Shown here: piece by piece, positions 21,591 through 30,109 of the stretch
How the letters are laid out: every line of letters starts with the position of its first letter
Numbering within the stretch: position 1 is the stretch's first letter
NCBI RefSeq assembly: GCF_020907985.1
Contig: NZ_JAJJPA010000055.1
Coordinates: 1-40,047, forward strand
Direction: 5' to 3'
DNA from: Kitasatospora humi
GTDB taxonomy: Bacteria; Actinomycetota; Actinomycetes; Streptomycetales; Streptomycetaceae
Length of the DNA stretch: 40,047 bases
The notes under the pieces: model-generated
Told to the model about the DNA's origin: nothing
Seen by the model: only the letters and a program-made list of their open reading frames with translations
The model's database searches: none
Translations under genes and position numbers: made by a program

Positions 21591-22820
21591 ATGGCGTACT
21601 ACCGCACCGTCGGCACGGTGCCGCCGAAGAGGCACACCCAGCATCGCAACGAGGCCGGCGGCCTCTACTACGAGGAGCTGATGGGCGAGGAGGGCTTCTT
21701 CTCCGACTCCTCACTGCTCTACCACCGCGCCATCCCGTCCGCCCTGGTGGACAGCCGGCTGTGGGAACTGCCGGAGGCCAAGGCGGAGGCCAACCACCCG
21801 CTGAAGCCGTACCACTTCAAGCTGCACGACCTGTTCCCCGGTGAGCAGTGGCGGCAGACCGACGCGGTGCGCGGCCGCCGGGTGGTGCTGGCCAACGCCG
21901 ACGTCCGGATCGCCTACGTCGCCTGCGGGCAGGAGTCCCCGCTCTACCGCAACGCCATAGGCGACGAGTGCGTCTACGTGGAGTCCGGCGCAGCCGTGGT
22001 GGAGACCGTCTTCGGCAGCCTCACCGTGGGCCAGGGCGACTACGTGGTCATCCCCCGGGCCACCACGCACCGCTGGCTGCCGGGCGGCGACCAGCCGCTG
22101 CGGCTGTACGCGATCGAGGCCAACAGCCACATCACCCCGGCCCGGCGCTACCTGTCCAAGTACGGCCAGCTGCTGGAGCACGCGCCGTACTGCGAGCGCG
22201 ACCTGCGCGGGCCCGCCGAGCCGCTGCTGGTCCCCGAAGAGGCCGCCGCCGCAGACACCGACGTCTACGTGAAGCACCGCGGCAACGGCCCGGGAGGCAT
22301 CGCGGGCACCGTCTTCACCATGCCCAGCCACCCGTTCGACGTGGTCGGCTGGGACGGCTGCCTCTACCCGTACGCCTTCAACATCGCCGACTTCGAGCCG
22401 ATCACCGGCCGGATCCACCAGCCGCCGCCGGCCCACCAGGTCTTCGAGGGCAACAACTTCGTGATCTGCAACTTCGTGCCGCGCAAGGTGGACTACCACC
22501 CGCTGTCGATCCCGGTGCCGTACTACCACTCCAACGTCGACAGCGACGAGGTGATGTTCTACTGCGGCGGGGACTACGAGGCGCGCAAGGGCTCGGGCAT
22601 CGGCCAGGGCTCGGTCTCGCTGCACCCGGGCGGCCACACCCACGGCCCGCAGCCGGGTGCCTACGAGCGGTCGATCGGCGCGGAGTTCTTCGACGAGCTG
22701 GCGGTGATGGTGGACACCTTCCGCCCGCTGGAGGTCGCCGAGGGCGGTCGGGCGAGCGACGACGGTGTGTACGCGTGGAGCTGGAGCGGGCGCGGCCCGC
22801 AGGACGGTGTGGGCAAGTGA
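21591..22820 (+). CDS. hmgA: Homogentisate 1,2-dioxygenase
   Basis: This 409-residue cupin-type iron enzyme opens the ring of homogentisate to maleylacetoacetate in tyrosine and phenylalanine breakdown. Probable iron-site residues are His313 and Glu320 in YHSNVDSDEVMFY and a histidine of HPGGHTHGP (His349/His351). The N-terminal MAYYRTVGTVPPKRHTQHR is typical of actinobacterial members. AGGAGG lies 7 nt before the ATG at 21591. It overlaps fahA by 4 nt (GTGA), giving a coupled two-gene operon. The maleylacetoacetate isomerase and hydroxyphenylpyruvate dioxygenase genes are not in the window. Confidence 0.94.
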   Translation: MAYYRTVGTVPPKRHTQHRNEAGGLYYEELMGEEGFFSDSSLLYHRAIPSALVDSRLWELPEAKAEANHPLKPYHFKLHDLFPGEQWRQTDAVRGRRVVLANADVRIAYVACGQESPLYRNAIGDECVYVESGAAVVETVFGSLTVGQGDYVVIPRATTHRWLPGGDQPLRLYAIEANSHITPARRYLSKYGQLLEHAPYCERDLRGPAEPLLVPEEAAAADTDVYVKHRGNGPGGIAGTVFTMPSHPFDVVGWDGCLYPYAFNIADFEPITGRIHQPPPAHQVFEGNNFVICNFVPRKVDYHPLSIPVPYYHSNVDSDEVMFYCGGDYEARKGSGIGQGSVSLHPGGHTHGPQPGAYERSIGAEFFDELAVMVDTFRPLEVAEGGRASDDGVYAWSWSGRGPQDGVGK

Positions 22821-24022
22821 GCGAGCAGAGCTGGATCCCGGTCCCCGAGGGTTCCCCCTTCCCGGTGCAGAACCTGCCGTACGGCGTCTTCACCCCGCCG
22901 GGAGCCGAGACCCCCAGGGTCGGGGTGGCGATCGGCGAGCACGTGCTCGACCTCGCCGCGATCTGGGCCGGCACCCCGCTGGGCGCCGACCTGGCCACCG
23001 GTTCGCTCAACCGGTTCATGCGCCGCGGGGCGCGCGAGTGGGCCTACGTGCGCGAGCGCGTCACCGGTCTGCTCACCGGCGAGGAGGAGCGGCGGCTGGT
23101 CGAGGCCAACCTCCACCGGATCGACGAGGTGCGACTGCACCTGCCGGTCGAGGTCGCCGACTACGTCGACTTCTACGCCTCCGAGGAACACGCCACCAAC
23201 CTGGGCCGGATGTTCCGCCCGGACGCCGCGGCCCTGCTGCCCAACTGGAAGCACCTGCCGGTCGGCTACCACGGCCGGGCGGGCACCGTGGTGGTGTCCG
23301 GCACCGAGATCCGCCGCCCGAACGGCCAGCGCAAGGGCCCGCAGGACCCGGCGCCGGTCTTCGGCCCCACGGCGCGGCTGGACATCGAGGCCGAGCTCGG
23401 CTTCGTGGTCGGCGCCGGCTCGGCGCTCGGCGAGCCGGTCGGCGTGGCGGACTTCGCCGACCACGTGTTCGGCGCGGTGCTGCTCAACGACTGGAGCGCG
23501 CGCGACATCCAGTCCTGGGAGTACGTGCCGCTCGGCCCGTTCCTGGGCAAGTCCTTCGCCACCTCGATCTCGCCCTGGGTGGTGCCGCTGGCCGCCCTGC
23601 AGGCGGCCCGGACCGCCACCCCGGCGCAGGATCCGCAGCCGCTGCCCTACCTGGTGGAGAAGGAGCCCTGGGGGCTGGACATCGACCTGGTGGTGGAGCT
23701 GAACGGCAGCACGGTCTCCCGGCCGCCGTACGCCGGGATGTACTGGTCGCCGGCCCAGATGCTGGCGCACACCACGGTGAACGGCGCCTCGCTGCGCACC
23801 GGCGACCTCTACGGCTCCGGCACCATCTCCGGCCCCGCCGCCGACCAGCGCGGCTCGCTGATCGAGCTGACCTGGAACGGCCGCGACCCGCTCACCCTCG
23901 CGGACGGCTCCACCCGGACCTTCCTCCAGGACGGCGACACGGTCACCATCAGTGCGACCGCCCCGGGCGCGGACGGCGTCCGGATCGGCTTCGGCGAGGT
24001 CACCGGCACCGTGCGCGGCTGA
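22817..24022 (+). CDS. fahA: Fumarylacetoacetase
   Basis: This 401-residue enzyme hydrolyses fumarylacetoacetate to fumarate and acetoacetate, the last step of homogentisate breakdown. Family landmarks are DFYASEEHATNLGRMFRP, LPVGYHGRAGTVVVSG with the catalytic histidine, DIEAELGFVVG with metal-binding acidic residues, and LLNDWSARDIQSWEYVPLG. The start is GTG at 22817, overlapping the hmgA stop. The last codons (GTVRG) lie in a 19-bp sequence that is duplicated just after the stop. Confidence 0.94.
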   Translation: MSEQSWIPVPEGSPFPVQNLPYGVFTPPGAETPRVGVAIGEHVLDLAAIWAGTPLGADLATGSLNRFMRRGAREWAYVRERVTGLLTGEEERRLVEANLHRIDEVRLHLPVEVADYVDFYASEEHATNLGRMFRPDAAALLPNWKHLPVGYHGRAGTVVVSGTEIRRPNGQRKGPQDPAPVFGPTARLDIEAELGFVVGAGSALGEPVGVADFADHVFGAVLLNDWSARDIQSWEYVPLGPFLGKSFATSISPWVVPLAALQAARTATPAQDPQPLPYLVEKEPWGLDIDLVVELNGSTVSRPPYAGMYWSPAQMLAHTTVNGASLRTGDLYGSGTISGPAADQRGSLIELTWNGRDPLTLADGSTRTFLQDGDTVTISATAPGADGVRIGFGEVTGTVRG

Positions 24023-24055
24023 CCTCGGGCACCGTCCCGGCACCGTGCGCCGCTG
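24003..24055. repeat. Direct repeat across the fahA 3' end
   Basis: A 19-bp sequence beginning CCGGCACCGTGCGC occurs at 24003-24021 and 24037-24055 with one mismatch. The first copy spans the last codons and stop of fahA. It looks like a local duplication. Confidence 0.6.
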
Positions 24056-24140
24056 CCCCGAGCGCCGTCGACCCGCACCGCCGACCCGGCGGGCGGGCCG
24101 ACGGCGCGTCAGTCGGCACCGCCAACCGGGTGAATTCCGG

Positions 24141-24156
24141 CGGATGTGCATATCCG
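24141..24156. promoter_or_regulatory. Near-perfect palindrome before the G1 peptidase gene
   Basis: CGGATGTGCATATCCG is a palindrome with one mismatched pair, centred on TGCA, about 75 bp before the start codon. TACCGT near 24185 could be the -10 of the gene. A binding protein is not known. Confidence 0.35.
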
Positions 24157-24228
24157 TCAGATCGGTGGCACCGGTGTGCTGACCTACCGTTGTCCGGGCA
24201 TCGTCAATCAACCCTCTGGAGCTGGGAC

Positions 24229-25005
24229 ATGCCCGCCATCCGCCGCACCCAGGTGTTCGCCGCCGCTCTGACCGCCCTGCTCGGCTCCACCGCCCCGGCC
24301 CTCGCACAGTCACCCGCACTCGACGCGCCGATGATCACGGCCGACTCCGGCCCCACCGGCCCGTACGGCGACCCGCTGAACACCACCAGCGCCAACTGGG
24401 CCGGATACGCGGCCACCGGCCACCGGTTCACCAGCGTCCGGGCCGACTGGGTGCAGCCCACGGCGAAGTGCGACGTCAGCGACAGCTGGTCCAGCTTCTG
24501 GACCGGCCTGGACGGCGACGGCAGCAACACGGTGGAGCAGATCGGCACCGAGGCGGACTGCTCGGGCGGCTCCCCCCGCTACGCCGCCTGGTACGAGATG
24601 TACCCGGCCCTCCCGGTCAACTTCAGCGGCCCGGTGGCGCCCGGCGACCACATCTCGGCCTCGGTGACGGCCGGCAGCCGGGGCCAGTTCACCCTGGTCA
24701 TCACCGACCACACCCAGAACTGGAGCCACACCCTGCACAAGACGCTGCGCAGCGCGCGGCTGGCCTCCGCCGAGGTGATTGCCGAGGCGCCCTCCACGCA
24801 GACCGGTGTGCTGCCCCTGACCGATTTCGGCACCGTCCAGTTCGACCACGCCACGGCCAACGGCCAGGCCATCGGCAGCTTCTCCCCCACCCGGATCTCC
24901 ATGGCCGGCCAGGCGGCCCAAGCCGGCCAAGCCGGCCCGACCAAGGCCGCCACCTCGCCGCTGAACTCCGGGAACGACTTCTCGGTGGCCTGGCAGCGCC
25001 ACTGA
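24229..25005 (+). CDS. Secreted G1-family glutamic endopeptidase
   Basis: This 258-residue protein has a Sec signal peptide (about 1-26, ending APALA) and then the G1 (eqolisin) fold. Characteristic segments are TSANWAGYAA (53-62), ADWVQPTA with catalytic Gln76, FWTGLDGDGSNTVEQIGTEADC (90-111) and AEVIAEAPST with catalytic Glu186. A cysteine pair (81 and 111) may form a disulfide. Fungal members are acid proteases; bacterial ones are less studied. GGAG lies before the ATG at 24229. It is followed by a 25-bp perfect hairpin. Confidence 0.9.
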   Translation: MPAIRRTQVFAAALTALLGSTAPALAQSPALDAPMITADSGPTGPYGDPLNTTSANWAGYAATGHRFTSVRADWVQPTAKCDVSDSWSSFWTGLDGDGSNTVEQIGTEADCSGGSPRYAAWYEMYPALPVNFSGPVAPGDHISASVTAGSRGQFTLVITDHTQNWSHTLHKTLRSARLASAEVIAEAPSTQTGVLPLTDFGTVQFDHATANGQAIGSFSPTRISMAGQAAQAGQAGPTKAATSPLNSGNDFSVAWQRH

Positions 25006-25022
25006 CCGGCCGTCAGCCCGGC

Positions 25023-25077
25023 CGCCGAGACCGCTGCCCCGGCACCCTCTCGGGGTGCCGGGGCAGCGGTCTCGGCG
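25023..25077. terminator. Bidirectional terminator with a 25-bp perfect stem
   Basis: Bases 25023-25047 pair without mismatch with 25053-25077 around the 5-nt loop TCTCG. It lies between the convergent G1 peptidase and conservon operons, 17 bp after one stop and 9 bp after the other, and would serve both. Confidence 0.88.
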
Positions 25078-25086
25078 CGGCGCGGC

Positions 25087-25650
25087 TCAGACCAGCGCCG
25101 GCGCCATCAGGTGGTCGACCAGGGCGAGCAGCACATCACGCGCGAACGTGCGGGTGCGCACGTCGCCGACCAGCACGGGCACGTGCGGGTCCAGGTCCAG
25201 CGCGGTGCGGATCTCGATCTCCGAACGGGTGTTGACCCCGTCGAAGCAGTTGATCGCCACCACGAACGGGATCTCGCGGCTCTCGTAGAAGTCGATGGAG
25301 GCGAAGCTGCTCTCCAGTCGACGGGTGTCGGCGATCACCACACCGCCCAGCACACCCTGGACGAGGTCGTTCCACATGAACCAGAAGCGCTCCTGGCCCG
25401 GGGTGCCGAAGAGGTAGACCACCAGTTCGGGGCTGATCGTGATCCGGCCGAAGTCCAGCGCCACGGTGGTGGTGTCCTTGCCGCCCACCCCGTCCAGCGA
25501 GTCGACCCCGACGCTGGCCTTGGTGAGGTACTCCTCGGTGCGCAGCGGGGTCACCTCGCTGACCGAGCCGACCAGGGTGGTCTTGCCCACCCCGAAGCCG
25601 CCCGCGATCAGGATCTTGACGGCGGCCGGGGCCGCCTGATCGTTCGTCAT
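25087..25650 (-). CDS. cvnD: Conservon GTPase (CvnD)
   Basis: This 187-residue Ras-like GTPase has the P-loop GGFGVGKTT (residues 17-25). A switch region includes TTTVALDFGRI, the G3-type FGTPGQERFWFMW lacks the usual Asp, and the later VVAINCFDG replaces NKxD. These traits are normal for the conservon GTPases of streptomycetes, which dock with the roadblock and DUF742 partners at the membrane sensor. GGAG lies 6 nt before the ATG at 25650, which overlaps the stop of cvnC (TGATG). A GTG one codon earlier is less well spaced. Confidence 0.93.
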   Translation of the reverse strand: MTNDQAAPAAVKILIAGGFGVGKTTLVGSVSEVTPLRTEEYLTKASVGVDSLDGVGGKDTTTVALDFGRITISPELVVYLFGTPGQERFWFMWNDLVQGVLGGVVIADTRRLESSFASIDFYESREIPFVVAINCFDGVNTRSEIEIRTALDLDPHVPVLVGDVRTRTFARDVLLALVDHLMAPALV

Positions 25651-26045
25651 CACAGTCTCCGCAGTCCGTCACGTACGGCGGTCAGCAGGGCGAGGTCCAC
25701 GCCGCCGCTGACCTTGGCGACCGCCAACGGGGGACGTGCCGTCAGCAGGCCCTGGGCGATCAGGTCACCTAAGAGGATCTTGGTGACCGAGACCGGCAGG
25801 TTGAGGTCGGCCGCCACCTCGGCCACCGCCGCGGGGTAGCGGCAGCGGTCGAGGATCAGCCGGTGCTCCGGCTGCAACCGCCGGCCCGGCACGATGGCGG
25901 ACGCCACCGTGCTGAGCACGGTGATCAGGGTGAGGTCGTCGCGCTCTGGCATGGTGCGACCCCGGGTGATGGTGTACGGGCGGACCATCGAGTCCGCGCC
26001 GTCGTCACCGTACTCGAAGTCGTCCTCGCTCCAGTGCGCGTTCAT
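25650..26045 (-). CDS. cvnC: Conservon DUF742 protein (CvnC)
   Basis: This 131-residue protein has the DUF742 pattern: VRPYTITRGRT (residues 21-31) and a winged-helix-like C-terminal half ending in LPVSVTKILLGDLIAQGLL. The first 20 residues are acidic. It is the third conservon gene. Its ATG overlaps the stop of cvnB, and its stop overlaps the start of cvnD. It probably links the sensor to the GTPase. Confidence 0.92.
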   Translation of the reverse strand: MNAHWSEDDFEYGDDGADSMVRPYTITRGRTMPERDDLTLITVLSTVASAIVPGRRLQPEHRLILDRCRYPAAVAEVAADLNLPVSVTKILLGDLIAQGLLTARPPLAVAKVSGGVDLALLTAVRDGLRRL

Positions 26046-26449
26046 CCGACTGCCCCTCGCAACTGCGTCCCGAGTTTCTGGCCCACCTGCTGGACCAGCG
26101 TGTGCATGGCCAGCGACATCATCTCGGCGTCCACCTCCTGGGAGGCGATCACCGCGAGGTGGGTGCCCTGGCCGGCCGCGGTGATGAACAACCACAGCTC
26201 GGCGAGTTCCACGATCACCTGGTGCACGGAACCGCCGCCGAACAGCGTGCCGACACCGCGGGCCAGGCTCTGCTGCCCGGTGGCCACCGCGGCCAGCCGC
26301 TCGGCGTCGGCCCGGTCGATGCCGCGGGACTTGCTGACCACCAGGCCGTCGTCGGACAGCAGCACCGCGTGTCTGGTTCCGATCACCGAGTCGACAAGCC
26401 CGTCCAGCAGCCAGTCCAGGTCTTGATGGGTGGCGGTGGTGCGCGTCAT
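26042..26449 (-). CDS. cvnB: Roadblock/LC7 protein (CvnB)
   Basis: This 135-residue roadblock/LC7 protein begins DLDWLLDGLVDSVIGTRHAVLLSDDGLVVSKS, the family signature, and ends in a helix. Such proteins act as GTPase regulators or scaffolds, like MglB. The ATG at 26449 overlaps the cvnA stop (ATGA), and the stop overlaps the cvnC start in the same way. Confidence 0.94.
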   Translation of the reverse strand: MTRTTATHQDLDWLLDGLVDSVIGTRHAVLLSDDGLVVSKSRGIDRADAERLAAVATGQQSLARGVGTLFGGGSVHQVIVELAELWLFITAAGQGTHLAVIASQEVDAEMMSLAMHTLVQQVGQKLGTQLRGAVG

Positions 26450-28893
26450 GACTGGTCCTCGGTCGTCGGGTCGGCCTGCGTCGAGAAGTGGTGCGGGGCC
26501 GTCTGGTTGGGGAACGGGGTGACTTCGCCGGTCGGTTCACCGAAGCGGGCCGCGCGCGAGCGGCGCTGGAACGCTCCGATGGTGGCACCCGACCGGGTCC
26601 GGGTCGGCGCCGCCTCCTCGGGGGAGGCGTTCGTCGGCACGGTGCGCAGTTCGGCTGCCAGGCTCGCCCCGCGGGACCGCTGGGGCAGCGGGGGCTCGGC
26701 GGGCGCGGTCCGCTCGTGGTCGGGATCGGTGTGGCCCCAGGTGGGGCGGGGTGCGGGGACGGGCTCCAAGGGCTCGTGGTTCCAGTGGTCGACCGGCTGC
26801 TCGTCGGGTGACTGGTAGCCGGTCGAGCTGAAGTCGGCCTCGAACTCGTTGTAGACCTCTTCGGTGTACTCGCCACCGGGAGGGCGCACGGGCAGCGGCT
26901 CCGGGGGCAGGTCGGGCACGGCGGTCGGGTAGCCGTAGGGCGCGTTGGGGTTCTGGGCGACCAGCTCGCCCGGGATCAGCACCACGGCGCGGGTGCCGCC
27001 GAAGGCCGAGGCGCGGAACTCCACCTGCAGGCCTGCGGTGGCGGCGAGCCGGGCGACCACGTAGAGGCCGAGCCGCACGTCGTCGGCCTGGGCCAGCACG
27101 TCCATCCGCGGGGCGTTGCGCATCAGCGCGTTGGCCGCGTCGTACTGCGCGGCCTCCATGCCCAGGCCGCGGTCCTCGACCTCGACCGCCAGGCCGCGGC
27201 CGACCAGGGCGGCCCGCACCTCGACCGGGGACGGCGGCTTGGAGAAGGTGGCGGCGTTCTCCATCAGCTCGGCGAGCACGTGGACCACCGGGCCGACCGC
27301 GCGCTCCGACAGCCACGGGTTGCCCTCGACGTCGATCATGATCCGGCGGTAGTCCTGCACCTCGCCCTGGGCGGAGCGCAGCACGTCCAGCAGCGGAACC
27401 GGCTTGCGCCAGCGGCGCTGCGGCTGCCCGCCACCGAGGATCACCAAGTTCTCCTCGTAGCGGCGCAGACGGGCCGTCAGGTGATCGAGGTCGAAGAGGC
27501 CTTCGAGCACCTCCGGGTCCTCGTGGCGGCGCTCCATCTCGTTGAGCGTCTTCAGCTGGAGGCCGATCAGCAGCTGGGTGCGGCGCGCGATGCGCTGCAG
27601 CAGCTTCTCGAAGCCGCGATGCTGGTCGGCCTGCCGGACGGCGGCGCCGACCGCGCTGTTGCTGGCCAGGGTCAGGGCCTGGCCCAGCCGGTCGAGCTCG
27701 TCGCCGCCGGCCTTGCGGGGCTCGCCGCCGATCTGCCGGGCGGTCGCCTCCAGGTCGACCTGCTCGCCGCGGGCGAGCCGCTCGACCATCTCCGGCAGGG
27801 TGCGCTCCAGCTCGCCCGCCTGGTCCTGGAGGTCGACGATCCGGCGGCGCAGCGAACGGGTCAGCCGCCAGCTGGTGACGACCACGATGACCACGGCGAC
27901 CAGGCCGATGAGGCTGGTGGTGGTCACCTTGGTGAGCAGGTCGTCGACGTCCTGCTGCCCGAGCGCGCGCACCGCGGCGCTCCGGGTGTTCGCCAGGGCG
28001 TAGGACTGCGGCACCACCGAGTCCATCGCGGCGCGCCACTGGGCGGCCTGCGCCGGCAGGCTCACCATGCCGCTGCGGTCAGCGGTGGCCGGGCGCTGCA
28101 GGCTCTGCTCGATGGCCGTCTTGCTCTGCCAGCCGGGGCTGACGATCAGCTTCTGGGCGGCCGCGGCCTCCTTGGCGGGCAGTCGGGGGGAGATCTCCTG
28201 CTGGAAGACGAAGGCCTGGGCGCCGATCTGCAGCAGGATGGACGAGTAGGTGTCCTGGGGGAGCTGACCGGTGGGCCAGCCGCGGGCCAGCTGGGCATCC
28301 TCGCGGGAGACCATCTCGACGGCCCAGAAGTAGCTCACCAGCACTCGGGTCTGGTAGGAGACGTCGCCGTCGTCCAAGTGGCTGAAAGCGGTGAACAGTT
28401 GCAGGTCGGCGGTGGTCGCGGCGGTGTAGTAGCTGTACTCGGCCGCCGGGTCGGCGTTGCCCGCGTCGACCGCCGACCGGTGCTGCGCGAGGTCGTTCAG
28501 CGACGAGCGGGCGGTCTGCAGCGCGGTGCGCAACTCAGCCGGAACGTTGTCCATACTGGCCGACGCGGTTTTGGTCTGGAACTCCCGGATCGCGTCGTCG
28601 GTCAGCCGCCGCTGGGCGGCCAGCGCGTCGGACGAGCTGCCGGGTTTTGCCAGTTGGTCGGCGGTGAGTCGGCGCTCCGCCTGCAGGTTGAACAGCACCT
28701 GGGTGGCGGGCTGGCTGGTTCTGCTCGCCAACCCCTCTTCCGCTGCCTGACGTTGGTAGTCAGCCAGCGTCTGAAGGGATGTCACCGCCCAGAGTGCGGC
28801 AACCGCCAGACTGGGGATGATGGCCAGGACGAGCAGGGCTGTGCGCAGGCTCAGCCGAGGGCGTCGGGCACGGGAGGCTCTACGCGCGCGCAG
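26446..28893 (-). CDS. cvnA: Conservon sensor ATPase with NIT domain (CvnA), probable CTG start
   Basis: This protein of about 815 residues should have two membrane helices (about 20-38 and 322-342) around an extracytoplasmic all-helical sensor like the NIT domain. A HAMP-like segment, the kinase-like LFDLDHLTARLRRYEENLVILGG, a GHKL ATPase with N box ELMENAATF near residue 544, and a disordered Pro-rich tail from about 630 follow. Reading the frame upstream of the first standard start (GTG at 28785) adds the expected first helix, TALLVLAIIPSLAVAALWAV, and a stop occurs at 28903. No ATG, GTG or TTG lies between; a CTG at 28893 sits 6 nt after AGGAG. I therefore call CTG as the start. Confidence 0.85.
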   Translation of the reverse strand: MRARRASRARRPRLSLRTALLVLAIIPSLAVAALWAVTSLQTLADYQRQAAEEGLASRTSQPATQVLFNLQAERRLTADQLAKPGSSSDALAAQRRLTDDAIREFQTKTASASMDNVPAELRTALQTARSSLNDLAQHRSAVDAGNADPAAEYSYYTAATTADLQLFTAFSHLDDGDVSYQTRVLVSYFWAVEMVSREDAQLARGWPTGQLPQDTYSSILLQIGAQAFVFQQEISPRLPAKEAAAAQKLIVSPGWQSKTAIEQSLQRPATADRSGMVSLPAQAAQWRAAMDSVVPQSYALANTRSAAVRALGQQDVDDLLTKVTTTSLIGLVAVVIVVVTSWRLTRSLRRRIVDLQDQAGELERTLPEMVERLARGEQVDLEATARQIGGEPRKAGGDELDRLGQALTLASNSAVGAAVRQADQHRGFEKLLQRIARRTQLLIGLQLKTLNEMERRHEDPEVLEGLFDLDHLTARLRRYEENLVILGGGQPQRRWRKPVPLLDVLRSAQGEVQDYRRIMIDVEGNPWLSERAVGPVVHVLAELMENAATFSKPPSPVEVRAALVGRGLAVEVEDRGLGMEAAQYDAANALMRNAPRMDVLAQADDVRLGLYVVARLAATAGLQVEFRASAFGGTRAVVLIPGELVAQNPNAPYGYPTAVPDLPPEPLPVRPPGGEYTEEVYNEFEADFSSTGYQSPDEQPVDHWNHEPLEPVPAPRPTWGHTDPDHERTAPAEPPLPQRSRGASLAAELRTVPTNASPEEAAPTRTRSGATIGAFQRRSRAARFGEPTGEVTPFPNQTAPHHFSTQADPTTEDQS

Positions 28894-29008
28894 GGCGTTC
28901 TCCTAGAGACTGAACGGCTCGTCGATAGTGCGACACGCCGTCTGTGATAAGAGCTTTGACGGAGTGATACTAGTCATACCGCCGGTCTCAACAACAAACG
29001 GCCCCCGG

Positions 29009-30073
29009 TCAGCAGGTGAACCTGAGCAGGGTGACCGAGCGGAACTCCTCCCCCGGTCGGAGCTCGGTGCTCGGGAAGTCGGGGTGGTGCGGCGAGTCGG
29101 GGTGGTGCTGGGTCTCCAGGGCGACGCCGGCGTACGGGCCGTAGGCCGTACCGCTCGGACCGGTCACCGCGCCGGCGAAGCTGTTGGCCGTGTAGACCTG
29201 GATCCCCGGCTCGGTGGTGAGCACCTCCAACCGCCGCCCGGACAGCGGGTCTTCGAGCAGTGCCGCCCTTACCGGACGGCCGTCCTTCGACGGCGAACGA
29301 AGCACCCAGTTGTGGTCGTAGCCACCCGCCAGCGCCAGCTGCGGATGCTCCTCGTGGAGCTGCTCGCCGATCGCCCGGGCGGTGCGGAAGTCGAACGGTG
29401 TGTCGGCCACCGGCCGGTACTCACCGGTGGGCACCTGCCGCTCGTCGGTCGGCGTGAAGTGGTCCGCTTCCAGGGTCAGCAGGTGGTCCAGGACGTCGCC
29501 CTGCCCCTCGCCGGCGAGGTTGACATAGGCATGATTGGTGAGATTGATCACTGTCGGACTCGTCGTCACCGCGCGGTACTCGATGGCGAGTTCACCACTG
29601 GGATCGAGCAGGTAGCTGACCCAGACGTCCAGCGCGCCGGGGAACCCCTGGTCGCCGTCCGGGCTGTGCAGGTGCAGCCGCACCCCGGCCCGGTCGCCGT
29701 CCGTGACCGGCTCGCCGGTCCACACCCGGTCCGCGAAACCCTCCGGGCCGCCGTGCAGGGTGACCCCGTGGCCGGTGGGCAGCAGCTTGTGCTCCTCGCC
29801 GTCCACGGTGATCCGGCTGTCGGCGATCCGGTTGGCGTAGCGGCCGACGGTGGCGCCGTAGTGCCGGGCCGGGCCCAGGATGTCGTGCAGTCGCTCACTG
29901 CACAGCAGCACCTGGGCGACCGCACCGGTGCGGTCCGGTACCCGGACGGTGTGCAGGGTGGCACCCAACGACAGCACCGACACCTCGATCTGACCGCTGC
30001 TCAGCGTCCAGCGCTCGATCGCCGCCCCGGCCCCGCCGTGGTCCAGCGCGGCCTGGCTGACCCGTACCGACAT
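29009..30073 (-). CDS. galM: Aldose 1-epimerase (galactose mutarotase)
   Basis: This 354-residue protein interconverts the alpha and beta anomers of aldohexoses such as glucose and galactose. The motifs GRYANRIAD (77-85), TLHGGPEGF (105-113), NLTNHAYVNLAG with acid His181, and VALETQHHPDSPHHPDFP with base Glu320 identify it. No signal peptide is visible. AGGAGGAG precedes the ATG at 30073. It follows the LuxR gene by 36 bp on the same strand and may share its transcript. The link to the mal cluster 9 kb away is only functional. Confidence 0.92.
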   Translation of the reverse strand: MSVRVSQAALDHGGAGAAIERWTLSSGQIEVSVLSLGATLHTVRVPDRTGAVAQVLLCSERLHDILGPARHYGATVGRYANRIADSRITVDGEEHKLLPTGHGVTLHGGPEGFADRVWTGEPVTDGDRAGVRLHLHSPDGDQGFPGALDVWVSYLLDPSGELAIEYRAVTTSPTVINLTNHAYVNLAGEGQGDVLDHLLTLEADHFTPTDERQVPTGEYRPVADTPFDFRTARAIGEQLHEEHPQLALAGGYDHNWVLRSPSKDGRPVRAALLEDPLSGRRLEVLTTEPGIQVYTANSFAGAVTGPSGTAYGPYAGVALETQHHPDSPHHPDFPSTELRPGEEFRSVTLLRFTC

Positions 30074-30109
30074 GGCTTGCTCCTCCTGGGTTGCCTGAAT
30101 GGTTGGCGC

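Noticed and set aside
27280..28947. Long plus-strand open frame opposite the conservon sensor
   Set aside because: It is an antisense shadow of cvnA, whose domains and operon overlaps are clear.
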